Source of the DNA: Thermoplasmatota archaeon
GTDB lineage: Archaea; Thermoplasmatota; Thermoplasmata; Thermoplasmatales; Thermoplasmataceae
Assembly (NCBI GenBank): GCA_023489425.1
Contig: JAMDCG010000119.1
Coordinates: 1-18,517, forward strand
DNA: 18,517 bases
Direction of reading: 5' to 3'
Below the pieces are notes generated by a model, which was given only the letters and a program-made list of their open reading frames with translations, did not search any database and was not told the DNA's origin. A program made the translations under genes and the position numbers. This document shows positions 1 through 7,535 of this stretch, in pieces; positions within the stretch are counted from its first letter, which is position 1, and each line of letters begins with the position of its first letter.

Positions 1-1016
1 GGCTTGTAACCAACTGCAATAACGCTTGGATGGTTCAGAACTACTATCTGAGCCGTGAATGATTTGGCTACGGTTGGTGGTGCATTAACTGGTCCACAAA
101 CATCTCCTCTCTTGACATCATTTTTGGCTATTCCCCTTACATTGAACCCTACATTGTCTCCTGGTTCTGCCTGGGGCAATGACTCATGATGCATTTCCAC
201 AGATTTTACTTCCCCCTGCTTATTGGCCGGCATGAATATAACCTTGTCTCCAGGTTTTATAATTCCTGTTTCAACTCTTCCAACAGGAACTGTTCCTATT
301 CCAGTTATGGAATAAACGTCCTGAACTGGTAGCCTGAGAGGCTTGTTTGTTGGTTTCTCGGGTACCTTTAATGATTCTAATGCTTCCAGTAATGTTGGTC
401 CACTGTACCATTTCATGTTTTCTGATTTTTTCGTTATGTTATCTCCCTTATAACCACTAATTGGGATTATTGGAAAATTCCTGTAACCAACAGACGCCAT
501 GAACTTCTCTATTTCTCCCTTTACTTCTGTGAATCTCTTTTCACTGTAAGGTGGTTGTACTGAGTCCATCTTATTTGCAAGTACTATGATCTGTTGTACT
601 CCAAGTGTTTTTGCAAGGAATGCGTGTTCTCTTGTCTGTGCCATGATCCCTTCTCCTTCCCTTGCAGATATTACAAGCATAGCTGCATCTGCCTGGCTTG
701 TTCCAGTAATCATATTTTTTACAAAGTCCCTATGCCCTGGTGCATCAATGATAGTGAAGTAGTACTTATCTGTCTCAAACTTCCTGTGAGATAGATCAAT
801 TGTAACTCCTCTTTCCCTTTCTTCTTTGTACCTATCCATTACCCAAGCAAACTCGAACGTAGCTTTTCCTTTTTCATCGGCCTGTTTCTTGTAATCATCG
901 ATTATGTGCTGTGGAATTTCACCGTGCTCGAACAGCAGTCTCCCTACTAAAGTCGACTTTCCATGATCAACATGCCCTATCGTTACCAAATTTATGTGTG
1001 GTTTTTGTCCTGCCAT
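1..1016 (-). CDS. tuf: Elongation factor 1-alpha (aEF-1A), 3' end cut by window edge
   Basis: This GTPase delivers aminoacyl-tRNA to the ribosomal A site. About 338 of an expected ~425 residues are visible. The protein starts [20 protein letters not shown], with the G1 P-loop GHVDHGKS at residues 14-21. It continues with the G2 region (RERGVTID), G3 (DAPGH), G4 (NKMD) and the start of the beta-barrel domains (the segment [17 protein letters not shown] is readable). The ATG at 1016 is fixed by homology and by a GGTGA ribosome-binding site just upstream, making it one of the few clearly leadered genes here. It is divergent from S3Ae. No S7 or EF-2 gene lies upstream, so it begins its own transcription unit. 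The C-terminal domain 3 is off the window. Identification is secure. Confidence 0.97.
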   Translation of the reverse strand, partial: MAGQKPHINLVTIGHVDHGKSTLVGRLLFEHGEIPQHIIDDYKKQADEKGKATFEFAWVMDRYKEERERGVTIDLSHRKFETDKYYFTIIDAPGHRDFVKNMITGTSQADAAMLVISAREGEGIMAQTREHAFLAKTLGVQQIIVLANKMDSVQPPYSEKRFTEVKGEIEKFMASVGYRNFPIIPISGYKGDNITKKSENMKWYSGPTLLEALESLKVPEKPTNKPLRLPVQDVYSITGIGTVPVGRVETGIIKPGDKVIFMPANKQGEVKSVEMHHESLPQAEPGDNVGFNVRGIAKNDVKRGDVCGPVNAPPTVAKSFTAQIVVLNHPSVIAVGYK

Positions 1017-1020
1017 TTAT

Positions 1021-1028
1021 TCACCTTT
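1021..1028 (-). promoter_or_regulatory. Shine-Dalgarno site of aEF-1A
   Basis: On the minus strand AAAGGTGA ends 4 nt before the ATG. GGTGA matches the archaeal 16S 3' end (complement of TCACC). A leader with a strong site contrasts with the leaderless look of most genes in the window and fits a highly translated message. Confidence 0.75.
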
Positions 1029-1056
1029 TACTTATTTGAGTTATCCCGTTAGAGGA

Positions 1057-1070
1057 TTTTATTTATTAAA
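1057..1070 (-). promoter_or_regulatory. TATA-like box of aEF-1A
   Basis: An AT-rich stretch, TTTAATAAATAAAA on the minus strand, lies about 45 nt before the start codon. A transcript starting ~25 nt downstream would have a leader of roughly 20-25 nt, enough to carry the GGTGA site. Inferred from spacing only. Confidence 0.5.
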
Positions 1071-1275
1071 CTCTTCGTACGGTAATTTATAATAGTTATA
1101 ATAGGTTTTCCAATTGCTTTCACTTTTAGTAAAACTAGCACGTTTACATATAGTATGAGCGGAGAGGAAGTTCAATACCAATTGCACTTTAGGATGGATA
1201 GTTTTCAAAATGCTCCTTAAATGGTTTCTTTCTAATAATCGAAACATTTAATTTCACTGTTATTATTTCGTAAAG

Positions 1276-1282
1276 TTTAAAG
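1276..1282 (+). promoter_or_regulatory. TATA box of S3Ae
   Basis: TTTAAAG is centred 24 nt before the ATG at 1303, with a purine-rich BRE-like TAAAG before it. This spacing predicts a leaderless mRNA. The 286-nt spacer 1017-1302 between the divergent aEF-1A and S3Ae genes holds the two promoters and nothing else I could support. Confidence 0.6.
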
Positions 1283-1302
1283 TGCACCTTTAGAGGGATT
1301 GA

Positions 1303-1947
1303 ATGGCTGGAGAAAGATCAAATAAAAGAACGAAGGATAAGTGGAAAGAAAAGAAATGGTACAGAATTATGGCTCCGAGTCAGCTTGGAGGAAAAGAAAT
1401 AGCTATGACAGTGGGTACTGGACCCGATAGTATAAAAGGAAGAGTGGTGGAAATTCCTATATCAGACTTTTCTGGGAATTTCAAAAAGTCAAACGCAAAG
1501 CTCGAATTTAAGGTCTTAGATTGTGTTGGTACTAAGTGCAGTACAATTTTTGTTGGTCATTCTGTTAACGACGATTATATAAGAAGAATGGTAAGGAGAA
1601 GAAAGGAGAGAATTGATATTGTAAAGGATGTAAAAACTACCGATGGTTACGAATTTGTTCTTAAAGTGGTCGCTGTAACAGAAAATAAGTTGACATCAGC
1701 TAAAAGTGTTGAGCTGAGAAATGCCATTACTCAAATTGTTTCTGAAAAAGTTAAGAATATGGATTACTTTGAATTTGCTAGATTTATAATAGAAGATGAA
1801 TCAGTATCAGAAATATTAAACGGAGTCAAAGATATATACCCGCTCAAAAAGCTGGAATTTAGAAAGTCAGAGCTCACAAGCACTGGAGAGAAATATAACT
1901 TTTCAGTTCCTGAAGATGCCCCGGCAGAGGAAGTCCCAGCTCAATAA
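1303..1947 (+). CDS. rps3ae: 30S ribosomal protein S3Ae (eS1)
   Basis: Small-subunit ribosomal protein of archaea and eukaryotes, absent from bacteria. The 214 residues match the usual ~195-220. The N-terminus is basic (MAGERSNKRTKDKWKEKKWY), as in family members. Recognisable blocks are the GRVVEIPISDFSG-like segment (about 46-58), the conserved region around KLEFKVLDCVGTKCSTIFVG (66-85), the RRMVRRRKERID stretch (95-106) and the C-terminal IYPLKKLEFRKSEL (178-191). A short acidic tail (EDAPAEEVPAQ) is typical of the family. The ATG lies 24 nt from the TATA centre. The stop is followed after 19 nt by tRNA-Met, so co-transcription with the tRNA is plausible. Confident call. Confidence 0.95.
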   Translation: MAGERSNKRTKDKWKEKKWYRIMAPSQLGGKEIAMTVGTGPDSIKGRVVEIPISDFSGNFKKSNAKLEFKVLDCVGTKCSTIFVGHSVNDDYIRRMVRRRKERIDIVKDVKTTDGYEFVLKVVAVTENKLTSAKSVELRNAITQIVSEKVKNMDYFEFARFIIEDESVSEILNGVKDIYPLKKLEFRKSELTSTGEKYNFSVPEDAPAEEVPAQ

Positions 1948-1966
1948 TCTAAAAACTATTTTAAGC

Positions 1967-2055
1967 GCCGGGGTGGCTTAGTAGGTGGAGCGCCGGACTC
2001 ATAAGAATTTTTCTGAGAAATCCGGAGGTCTCGGGTTCGATCCCCGATCCCGGCA
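1967..2055 (+). tRNA. tRNA-Met (CAU), elongator type, with intron
   Basis: The cloverleaf can be folded by hand. Acceptor stem GCCGGGG (1967-1973) pairs with TCCCGGC (2048-2054), with discriminator A at 2055. The D arm starts at 1976. The anticodon stem is CCGGA (1993-1997) with TCCGG (2021-2025), the anticodon CAT is at 2000-2002, and the T stem is TCGGG/CCCGA around loop TTCGATC. CCA is not encoded. A 16-nt intron follows position 37. The initiator features (three GC pairs at the base of the anticodon stem, A1-U72) are absent. The acceptor sequence resembles euryarchaeal elongator tRNA-Met rather than tRNA-Ile2, which also carries CAT in its gene. Confidence 0.95.
2004..2019 (+). other. tRNA-Met intron with canonical bulge-helix-bulge
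   Basis: CTCA (1998-2001) pairs with TGAG (2014-2017) to form the 4-bp central helix. TAA (2002-2004) and AAA (2018-2020) are the two 3-nt bulges. The outer helix is the anticodon stem and the inner helix is GAA/TTC around a TTT loop. The tRNA splicing endonuclease cuts after the second base of each bulge, which removes exactly 2004-2019 and leaves a normal 7-nt anticodon loop CTCATAA. This is the standard 37/38 intron position. Confidence 0.9.
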
Positions 2056-2069
2056 TACATTTAAATGTA
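2056..2069. repeat. Perfect 14-bp palindrome next to the tRNA 3' end
   Basis: TACATTTAAATGTA is fully self-complementary and begins at the base after the tRNA discriminator. It could be a processing or termination signal, a TATA-like element (ATTTAAAT at its core) or chance in AT-rich DNA. Nothing in the sequence decides between these. The rest of 2070-2183 holds nothing I can support. Confidence 0.45.
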
Positions 2070-2183
2070 GAATGTTTAGTTCAAAAATCTCAAATGATTC
2101 TGCTAAAAGGTTGGAATAATAACTTGGATCTGAAAATTAAGGTTTGTTTCATATTGAGCGGCATAAAAGACTCATATATGCTA

Positions 2184-2813
2184 TCATAATTTTGTCCTGG
2201 TTAATCTTGAAAGGTTAGATTCCAATATTTCATGAGCGGTTTCTTTGGCATCAGAATGAGGTATTTTGTTAAGATTATCTAACACTTTTGTGATATCTTC
2301 AACTGGTCTGTTCTGGCTCATTTTCCATTTTGCAATTATTTCTGTAACTTTTATTCTAAAACCGACAATTTCCTCTATCATTTTTTGATAATAATCTTCT
2401 TTTTCTTTTTGTAATGCCGCCCACTCTGGGTCGAATTCAAGACTCAGTTCTTTTAACAAGAGTTCTGTTTGACTTCTCTCCAGTAATTCTAGTATCCCAT
2501 TAATTTTCACAGTAGCGTAATCCCAGGTTGGAACAGAAGACTCTATTGTATACCATCTGGGTGATATATAATGATGAGGTCCGAGAAATAGAACGGTAAC
2601 CTTCTTATTTTCTGAAGTTTTCCACTGATCATTATTTCTGGAAAGATGGCCATAAAGAATAAAAGAATCTCCCTCTGGTTTTATGATAAACGGTATTTGT
2701 GAGTTAAATATCTCGTCATTGACTGATGTAAGAAGTAACCCAAAACTGTTCTTCCTGATAAACTGATAGACCTTTTCTTGATCTGTCACCTTAAATTCAT
2801 TTGGTATATACAC
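2184..2813 (-). CDS. PaiB-like FMN-binding protein (FMN_bind_2 family)
   Basis: The protein belongs to the family of Bacillus PaiB, a split-barrel FMN-binding fold. PaiB was first described as a negative regulator of protease and sporulation genes, but most homologues have no known function. The 209 residues match the family (~200-210). Signature segments are the N-terminal MYIP, GHLSRNNDQW (55-64), HYISPRWY (81-88) and VPTWDYATVKING (94-106). The C-terminal half is charged and helical. The start is GTG at 2813, because the family opens with MYIP and a TATA-like box is centred 24 nt upstream. The nearest ATG upstream is out of frame. It lies on the same strand as the MFS gene before it but has its own promoter. 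The actual role here is not predictable. Confidence 0.85.
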   Translation of the reverse strand: MYIPNEFKVTDQEKVYQFIRKNSFGLLLTSVNDEIFNSQIPFIIKPEGDSFILYGHLSRNNDQWKTSENKKVTVLFLGPHHYISPRWYTIESSVPTWDYATVKINGILELLERSQTELLLKELSLEFDPEWAALQKEKEDYYQKMIEEIVGFRIKVTEIIAKWKMSQNRPVEDITKVLDNLNKIPHSDAKETAHEILESNLSRLTRTKL

Positions 2814-2832
2814 AGTAGATCATGGTAATTGG

Positions 2833-2840
2833 ATATATTA
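2833..2840 (-). promoter_or_regulatory. TATA box of the PaiB-like gene
   Basis: TAATATAT on the minus strand is centred about 24 nt before the GTG start at 2813. It supports a separate, leaderless transcript rather than read-through from the MFS gene. Confidence 0.5.
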
Positions 2841-2875
2841 TCTTATAAAGATCAATTTCTGATTAAATATGCTTT

Positions 2876-4048
2876 TCAAGAAATAGATTTGCTGAACCGT
2901 TCTCTGTAATTTTTAATGGTCCTGTAAAAAAATATTAGGAGGACTGTGGCAATAAAGCCAGGAAATGTGACATATATCCAGAAAAGTATATGACTTGAAA
3001 TAACTGGTAAGAATGCTCCACCAAGAAGTGGACCGAAAGCACGCCCTGCCGAACAGAATGCATTGTATATTCCGATATTTGTACCGATTTTCTCCTTTCT
3101 GGAAATACTTGCGACTATGGAGTAGCCATTTGGGAATGATAGATTCTCTCCCATTGTGAATACTGCGGTTGATACTAGCATCTGAATAAGGTTAGAGTCT
3201 AGTCCATAGGATGCAAAACCCAATGTATAAATCAATCCCCCAAGAATTAATGCTTGAAATTCCCCTATTTTCCTTGAAATTTTATAGAAAAATGGCTGTG
3301 TGAAGGCTACTAATAAACCATTAAGCATATAGACTAACCCTATTTCATAATACTGCCCAGAGAATATTCCATCGGAGTAAAGTGAGAGAGATATTGTTTC
3401 CTGAGCCTGGACCATAAATATCAGTAGTGCTGAAACAGAAATGACAATGAGTGCCAGATTACTGGTGTTGAACTTTAGGTGTTTTTCCTCTATATTTAAG
3501 GGAATATTTCTTACCTTTAAGGAGATTAAAAACGAGATCAAGGCAGTTACAGTAAAAAAATAGAAGATACCAGGAAATCCGAAATATGACAGTATAAATC
3601 CGCCCATGGCAGGACCAAAACCCCAGCCCAGATTGTTACCCACTCTCATTATGGAAAATCCCTTCAGCTGAACATTGCTAGATCTGGAAACAAGAGCGTT
3701 TGAAGATGGAGATTGAAATCCATTAAGTACCATTATAGCCCCGAAACTGAGTGGAAAAAGAATTATAGAACCATTAATGAATTTGCTTACTGCGAGAATA
3801 AGACTCATTAAAAAGACTGTCGATAGAAATAAGGTGAAAACCTTCTTATGACCAATTCGATCTCCAAGCCTTCCTCCACCATACTGGGCAAAGGAAGAAA
3901 CAATTCCTCCTGACATGAATACAAGTGCGGCAAAAAACGTTGAAAGCCCAAGAAATTTAGTCATATAAATGGAACTGTAAATCCAAATGGAAGAATATCC
4001 AAGACCCCTTATTGCTGACGAAACTGTCACAATTTTTACATTGTCCAT
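2876..4048 (-). CDS. MFS transporter (DHA1-like, 12 TM)
   Basis: Major facilitator superfamily membrane transporter of 390 residues, the usual size for 12 helices. MFS motif A is clear between TM2 and TM3 (GGRLGDRIGHKK, about 58-69). A motif C-like segment, NNLGWGFGPAMGGF, marks TM5. The second half has MGENLSFPNGYSIVAS and RAFGPLLGGAF. Short basic ends face the cytoplasm. The ATG at 4048 lies 27 nt from a CTAAATA box, consistent with a leaderless start. It aligns by eye over much of its length with the MFS protein at 9410-10642, so the two are paralogues. The substrate is unknown; drug or metabolite export by proton antiport is the usual role of this branch. Confidence 0.88.
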   Translation of the reverse strand: MDNVKIVTVSSAIRGLGYSSIWIYSSIYMTKFLGLSTFFAALVFMSGGIVSSFAQYGGGRLGDRIGHKKVFTLFLSTVFLMSLILAVSKFINGSIILFPLSFGAIMVLNGFQSPSSNALVSRSSNVQLKGFSIMRVGNNLGWGFGPAMGGFILSYFGFPGIFYFFTVTALISFLISLKVRNIPLNIEEKHLKFNTSNLALIVISVSALLIFMVQAQETISLSLYSDGIFSGQYYEIGLVYMLNGLLVAFTQPFFYKISRKIGEFQALILGGLIYTLGFASYGLDSNLIQMLVSTAVFTMGENLSFPNGYSIVASISRKEKIGTNIGIYNAFCSAGRAFGPLLGGAFLPVISSHILFWIYVTFPGFIATVLLIFFYRTIKNYRERFSKSIS

Positions 4049-4072
4049 TGAGAGAGAGTCATCAAATGTATC

Positions 4073-4079
4073 TATTTAG
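4073..4079 (-). promoter_or_regulatory. TATA box of the MFS gene at 2876-4048
   Basis: CTAAATA on the minus strand is centred ~27 nt before the ATG at 4048. The gene therefore appears to be transcribed separately from the Lrp gene that ends 111 nt upstream. Confidence 0.5.
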
Positions 4080-4159
4080 AAATATTCTCTAATTTTTAAA
4101 ACATTGCTTTCTTAAATTATAATTGTAGTTGATATGAATAATTGATTTGAAAGATAAAT

Positions 4160-4591
4160 TTATTTTATTGATGAGAAAACTGTGATTGTTTCAGTCCTTT
4201 CTACTCCGGCTACGGACCTGAGTTTGTCCAGAACGAATTCACCGATTTCCTCGATACTTTTTCCTCTTACTTTTATGATTAGGTCCCACTGACCGGCTAC
4301 TATACTAACCTCATAGACCTGTGGGAAATTTCCAATGATGCGTGCCATTTCTCTCTGTTTTACATTTGCCTTGGGATCAAAGGATACAAACACATAAGCC
4401 ATTGCACCAAGTCCCAGCTGTGAATAATCAGGAATTGCTGTAAATCCTTTTATTACACCATTTGAGATCATATTCTGCATTCTTTCATAGATAGTGATTC
4501 TAGGAATGTCCAGATTCCTTGAAATGTCAGCAATTTTATCCCTGCCTTTCTCCATGAGATACTCAAGTATTCTACTATCCTTGTCATCCAT
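4160..4591 (-). CDS. Lrp/AsnC family transcriptional regulator
   Basis: DNA-binding regulator of 143 residues with the two expected parts: an N-terminal winged helix-turn-helix (MDDKDSRILEYLMEKGRDKI through ITIYERMQNMISNGVIKGF, about 1-50) and a C-terminal RAM/effector domain (about 65-143, with a VAGQWDLIIKVRGK-type strand-turn-strand). The family forms dimers and octamers that sense amino acids. I chose the ATG at 4591 over an in-frame GTG at 4597, because ATG places the TATA box 25 nt upstream and gives the usual MDxxDxxIL opening. It is divergent from the asparagine synthetase gene, separated by 131 nt, which suggests control of that gene and of itself. The effector cannot be read from the sequence. 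Confidence 0.93.
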   Translation of the reverse strand: MDDKDSRILEYLMEKGRDKIADISRNLDIPRITIYERMQNMISNGVIKGFTAIPDYSQLGLGAMAYVFVSFDPKANVKQREMARIIGNFPQVYEVSIVAGQWDLIIKVRGKSIEEIGEFVLDKLRSVAGVERTETITVFSSIK

Positions 4592-4612
4592 TAGCACTGT
4601 ATTGTTATTTAC

Positions 4613-4619
4613 TATTTAA
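4613..4619 (-). promoter_or_regulatory. TATA box of the Lrp/AsnC gene
   Basis: TTAAATA on the minus strand is centred 25 nt from the ATG at 4591 but only 19 nt from the GTG at 4597. This favours the ATG. Confidence 0.55.
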
Positions 4620-4678
4620 GATTTTTAAAACGTCTGTTAAAGTTATGAATTATTTTCAAATGGATACAAAATGTCTAA

Positions 4679-4703
4679 ATTATACAACAAAATGTTATAT
4701 GAT
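4679..4703. promoter_or_regulatory. Candidate operator: 25-bp imperfect palindrome
   Basis: Arms ATTATACAACA (4679-4689) and TGTTATATGAT (4693-4703) pair at 9 of 11 positions around a 3-nt AAA spacer. The element covers the TATA box (4695-4700) and upstream BRE region of the asparagine synthetase gene. It lies in the spacer shared with the Lrp gene, where binding would block TBP/TFB. That it binds this Lrp protein is inference. Confidence 0.4.
4695..4700 (+). promoter_or_regulatory. TATA box of the asparagine synthetase gene
   Basis: TTATAT is centred 25 nt before the ATG at 4723. It decides the start against the upstream ATGs at 4645, 4699 and 4702. Confidence 0.55.
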
Positions 4704-4722
4704 GATAGATAATTACTATATC

Positions 4723-5655
4723 ATGCAGGAAATTGTAACTACTGAATTGAGAGAACATCTCAAAGGTGAGAGATTAAAAATAGCCCTTGAAGTAAACACG
4801 TTAATAAGGAGAAAAATGTCAGATATTTTGGTTAAACATGGATTCCTTGAGATTCCACCTGTGATATTTTCCTCTGTTACGGACCCACTGAACCACCCAG
4901 TATATGATCCTACCTTTGAGTATGAGGGATCACGGTATTCACTAACAAAAAGTATGATCTTCCATAAACAGATGATTGTGCAGGAAATACAAAAAATATA
5001 TACGTTTTCACCAAATGTAAGGCTTGAAACAGCAGATAAGGCAAAAAGTGGCAGGCATCTTCTGGAATTTACTCAACTTGATCTGGAAATGCTAAACGCA
5101 TCAAGGGAAGATGCAATGAAACTTGGAGAGGAGCTCATAAAGGGGGCCATTGAAGAGGTCGCCAAGAAGCTTCCTGATAAGCTTGCTATTCTAAACAGAA
5201 AGCTACGTGTTCCCGAGACTCCTTTCAAGACTTACAGGTATACCGAAGCAAAGGAAAAATACGGTGATGACTTTGAACAGAAACTATCAGAACTGGAAGT
5301 TGATCCATTCTGGATAATAGATATTCCACTTAAGGAAAGAGAGTTTTATGACAGGGAGAAGGATGATGAAAAAGGGATTCTGAGGGATATGGATCTTATG
5401 TATCCTGAGGGGTTCAATGAAGCTATCTCAGGAGGAGAAAGGGAATATGAGATTGAGAGAATAAAGGAAAGGGTTCTGGCCAAGGGACAGACATTCGAGC
5501 AGTTCAAGTGGTTCCTTGATTATGCTGAGGAGGGTTTGCAACTTTCATCGGGTTTTGGCATAGGCATTGAGAGACTTGTCAGGTACATATGTGGATTTAA
5601 ACGAATTGAGGATGTGCACCCATTCCCTAAAACACCGGGTAAATTCTCAATTTAA
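4723..5655 (+). CDS. Archaeal asparagine synthetase, AspRS/AsnRS-like (AS-AR type)
   Basis: Makes asparagine from aspartate, ammonia and ATP. It is a class II aminoacyl-tRNA synthetase catalytic core without the anticodon-binding domain. The 310 residues compare with ~294 in the characterised Pyrococcus abyssi enzyme, which it resembles in many blocks: VTDPL (53-57), RYSLTKSMIFHKQ (71-83), FSPNVRLE (95-102), SGRHLLEFTQLDLE (109-122, class II motif 2), DPFWIIDIP and REFYDRE, ISGGEREYE (235-243), and SSGFGIGIERLVRYI (275-289, motif 3). A tRNA synthetase role is unlikely because there is no N-terminal OB fold. The reading frame is open to an ATG at 4645, but homology and the TATA spacing put the start at 4723. 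It is divergent from an Lrp/AsnC gene. Confidence 0.88.
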   Translation: MQEIVTTELREHLKGERLKIALEVNTLIRRKMSDILVKHGFLEIPPVIFSSVTDPLNHPVYDPTFEYEGSRYSLTKSMIFHKQMIVQEIQKIYTFSPNVRLETADKAKSGRHLLEFTQLDLEMLNASREDAMKLGEELIKGAIEEVAKKLPDKLAILNRKLRVPETPFKTYRYTEAKEKYGDDFEQKLSELEVDPFWIIDIPLKEREFYDREKDDEKGILRDMDLMYPEGFNEAISGGEREYEIERIKERVLAKGQTFEQFKWFLDYAEEGLQLSSGFGIGIERLVRYICGFKRIEDVHPFPKTPGKFSI

Positions 5656-5700
5656 AATCACCTGAATTTAGGCCTTATCATTTATTTTAAAGATGAAAAA

Positions 5701-7488
5701 TTACGACTGGAGCGAATAGGTTATTGTTTTTCCTGATTTCATTGCCTTTTCCAGATTGATTCCTGCTTCGCTATCAACCTTTATTCGAATTATTCCCTTG
5801 CTGGAAGTTCTTCCCTGTATTGCCATCACATCATCAACATATATGTTTACGAGGCTATTTTTCTCATTGCAATGCAGGTAGATTATCCTGTTCTTCACCT
5901 CCACAGCAACAGATCTTCTTGCCCTATCTTCCTCTGAAACCACATCTATTGATACCCCAAGACTTTTTTCAAGCTCGCTTATATTTGCGCCTTTTCTACC
6001 GAGCAGTTTGGGGCGCAGAGACTCAGGAATGGTAACCTTATATTTTCTCTTTCCTTTCGGAGATACAACAACCTGATCATATCCCAGATATTCCGAAATC
6101 GTTGACCTGACCAGTTCAGTTTTAGCCTCATTGATCTGTGATGTACCTTCATTTTCTTCAATTGGAACTACAACTATTTGCTCTCCAAAGGAATAGATTT
6201 CATAAAGTTCCTCTCTGGTCAGGGTGTCCTTTACCTGAATCACAGGTCTTGAGAGATCTTCCTGTACCATTCCGTAGGGCACCTTTACTGTGTGCGAAAT
6301 GGACAGGTATTTTGATATCTTCCCATTCTTCACGAAAAGAATTGTATCTATCACCTGAGGTATAAGCCCAAGTTCTATACGACCAATGAATCTATGCAGT
6401 GCATCTACTGGCTTTGTTGCATGAACAACGCCTATCATTCCCACTCCAGCCATTCGAAGATCTGAAAATACCTTGAAATCTGATGTGACCCTCATCTCAT
6501 CGAAAACCGTATAATCGTTTCTGACAAGAAGTAAAATATTTCCCGTCTGCTCCATAGAACCTTCAAGGGACGTGTACTGGGTGATCTCCTTATTCACCTG
6601 AAGATCTCTTGGTTTTTCCATAGTTTTTACTATCATTCCCTGATCGTTAAGATGATCCGCCAGTGCCTGTACAAATGTACTTTTACCTGCCCCAGGGCTA
6701 CCGGCAACCAGAATTCCGGCTGAACCAGAGGTTATATGATTCATAATTTCCTCTGGAATTTCATAGTAGGCAAGTTCTTTCTTGATGACTGGTCTTACAG
6801 CAGTTATTTCAGCGGTACTGGAAAATGGAGGTCTTGCTATTACGATTCTGTAGACGTTGAGCTGAAGTACTGTGGCTCCAGCCATATCCATCTCCACGAA
6901 TGAGTCTTTTTCGTTTCCAGCTCTCTTTATCAGATTATTTATAAGTGCATCTACCTCAGAACTTTTTAGGAAATGATCGGTTCGTACAGTTTCAACACTA
7001 CCCGGAACTCCTTTCTTTACCTTAACATAGGTATCTGCTTTAATATGAACTGAAATGGTTTCATTATCAAAAAATTCCTCGAGTTTAACAGATATCTTAT
7101 CATCCGGTTCCAGATACTGGCACTGTATACCCTTGAGAACTGCTATGTTCTTCTGTACGATGTCGCCAGTTACAAGAATTCCGTTGAGATCCATGGCCTC
7201 ACTTCTTATTATTTCATCAATTTCCCCGTTATGTCCGTTTATTTTCTGCCACTGTGTTGGGCGCTTACCAAAAAATTCGATAATTATGCCTTTCTTTGCG
7301 CATATTTCCTTGACCTTTTTCAATTCGTCAAGGGCTGCAAATCCTATGGATCTACTCTGATTGGCCTGGTGCTCAACTTCCGCAATAAGTGCTTCGCTGA
7401 TAATGACCCTTGAATCACTCTTTATCTTTGCTATGTATTTTGTAAATCTTCCATCTACTATGACAGATGTGTCTGGGATATAATCCAC
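5701..7488 (-). CDS. PIN domain-ATPase-KH protein (PINA/PilT-like ATPase)
   Basis: Archaeal three-domain protein of 595 residues. The N-terminal PIN domain (1-~130) has the nuclease acidic residues D6, E37, a D/E pair near 89-91 and D109. The central PilT/VirB11-like secretion-type ATPase has Walker A GSPGAGKST (263-271), a Walker B-like TVFDEMR (327-333) and the histidine box VVHATKP (354-360). The C-terminal part carries a KH-like segment with a GRKG loop (497-500). The Sulfolobus islandicus homologue, PINA, is a hexameric ATPase reported to bind the Holliday junction resolvase Hjc and promote branch migration; the role here is inferred from that. The start is GTG at 7488, since an in-frame TAA sits just two codons upstream. 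It converges with the asparagine synthetase gene (45-nt gap) and diverges from the PP-loop gene. Confidence 0.88.
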   Translation of the reverse strand: MDYIPDTSVIVDGRFTKYIAKIKSDSRVIISEALIAEVEHQANQSRSIGFAALDELKKVKEICAKKGIIIEFFGKRPTQWQKINGHNGEIDEIIRSEAMDLNGILVTGDIVQKNIAVLKGIQCQYLEPDDKISVKLEEFFDNETISVHIKADTYVKVKKGVPGSVETVRTDHFLKSSEVDALINNLIKRAGNEKDSFVEMDMAGATVLQLNVYRIVIARPPFSSTAEITAVRPVIKKELAYYEIPEEIMNHITSGSAGILVAGSPGAGKSTFVQALADHLNDQGMIVKTMEKPRDLQVNKEITQYTSLEGSMEQTGNILLLVRNDYTVFDEMRVTSDFKVFSDLRMAGVGMIGVVHATKPVDALHRFIGRIELGLIPQVIDTILFVKNGKISKYLSISHTVKVPYGMVQEDLSRPVIQVKDTLTREELYEIYSFGEQIVVVPIEENEGTSQINEAKTELVRSTISEYLGYDQVVVSPKGKRKYKVTIPESLRPKLLGRKGANISELEKSLGVSIDVVSEEDRARRSVAVEVKNRIIYLHCNEKNSLVNIYVDDVMAIQGRTSSKGIIRIKVDSEAGINLEKAMKSGKTITYSLQS

Positions 7489-7507
7489 ATATGGTTAATC
7501 CTTAAGA

Positions 7508-7516
7508 TTATTTATT
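7508..7516. promoter_or_regulatory. Shared TATA-like element between divergent genes
   Basis: TTATTTATT (AATAAATAA on the other strand) is centred at 7512. That is 24 nt from the GTG at 7488 on the minus strand and 24 nt from the ATG at 7536 on the plus strand. It is the only good TATA candidate in the 47-nt spacer, so both transcripts may be driven from it. Inferred from spacing. Confidence 0.45.
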
Positions 7517-7535
7517 GATTATGATATCGGATTTC

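Noticed and set aside
1059..1247. 62-codon minus-strand ORF between aEF-1A and S3Ae
   Set aside because: It covers the aEF-1A promoter, has no family resemblance and no ribosome-binding site.
1967..2055. tRNA-Ile2 (CAT read as lysidine/agmatidine-modified) instead of tRNA-Met
   Set aside because: The acceptor and anticodon stems match euryarchaeal elongator tRNA-Met, and introns at this site are common there.
2094..2189. 31-codon plus-strand ORF downstream of the tRNA, with the ATTTAAAT of the palindrome as possible TATA box
   Set aside because: Short, no recognisable domain, runs into the convergent PaiB-like gene; the promoter spacing alone is not enough.
4645..4722. N-terminal extension of the asparagine synthetase to the ATG at 4645
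   Set aside because: The extra 26 residues have no counterpart in the Pyrococcus enzyme, and the TATA box lies inside this stretch.
4723..5655. Aspartyl- or asparaginyl-tRNA synthetase
   Set aside because: No N-terminal anticodon-binding OB domain; length and motifs match the stand-alone archaeal asparagine synthetase.
5820..7413. Several plus-strand ORFs of 60-100 codons opposite the PIN-ATPase gene
   Set aside because: Mirror frames of a clearly conserved coding region, with compositions unlike real proteins.
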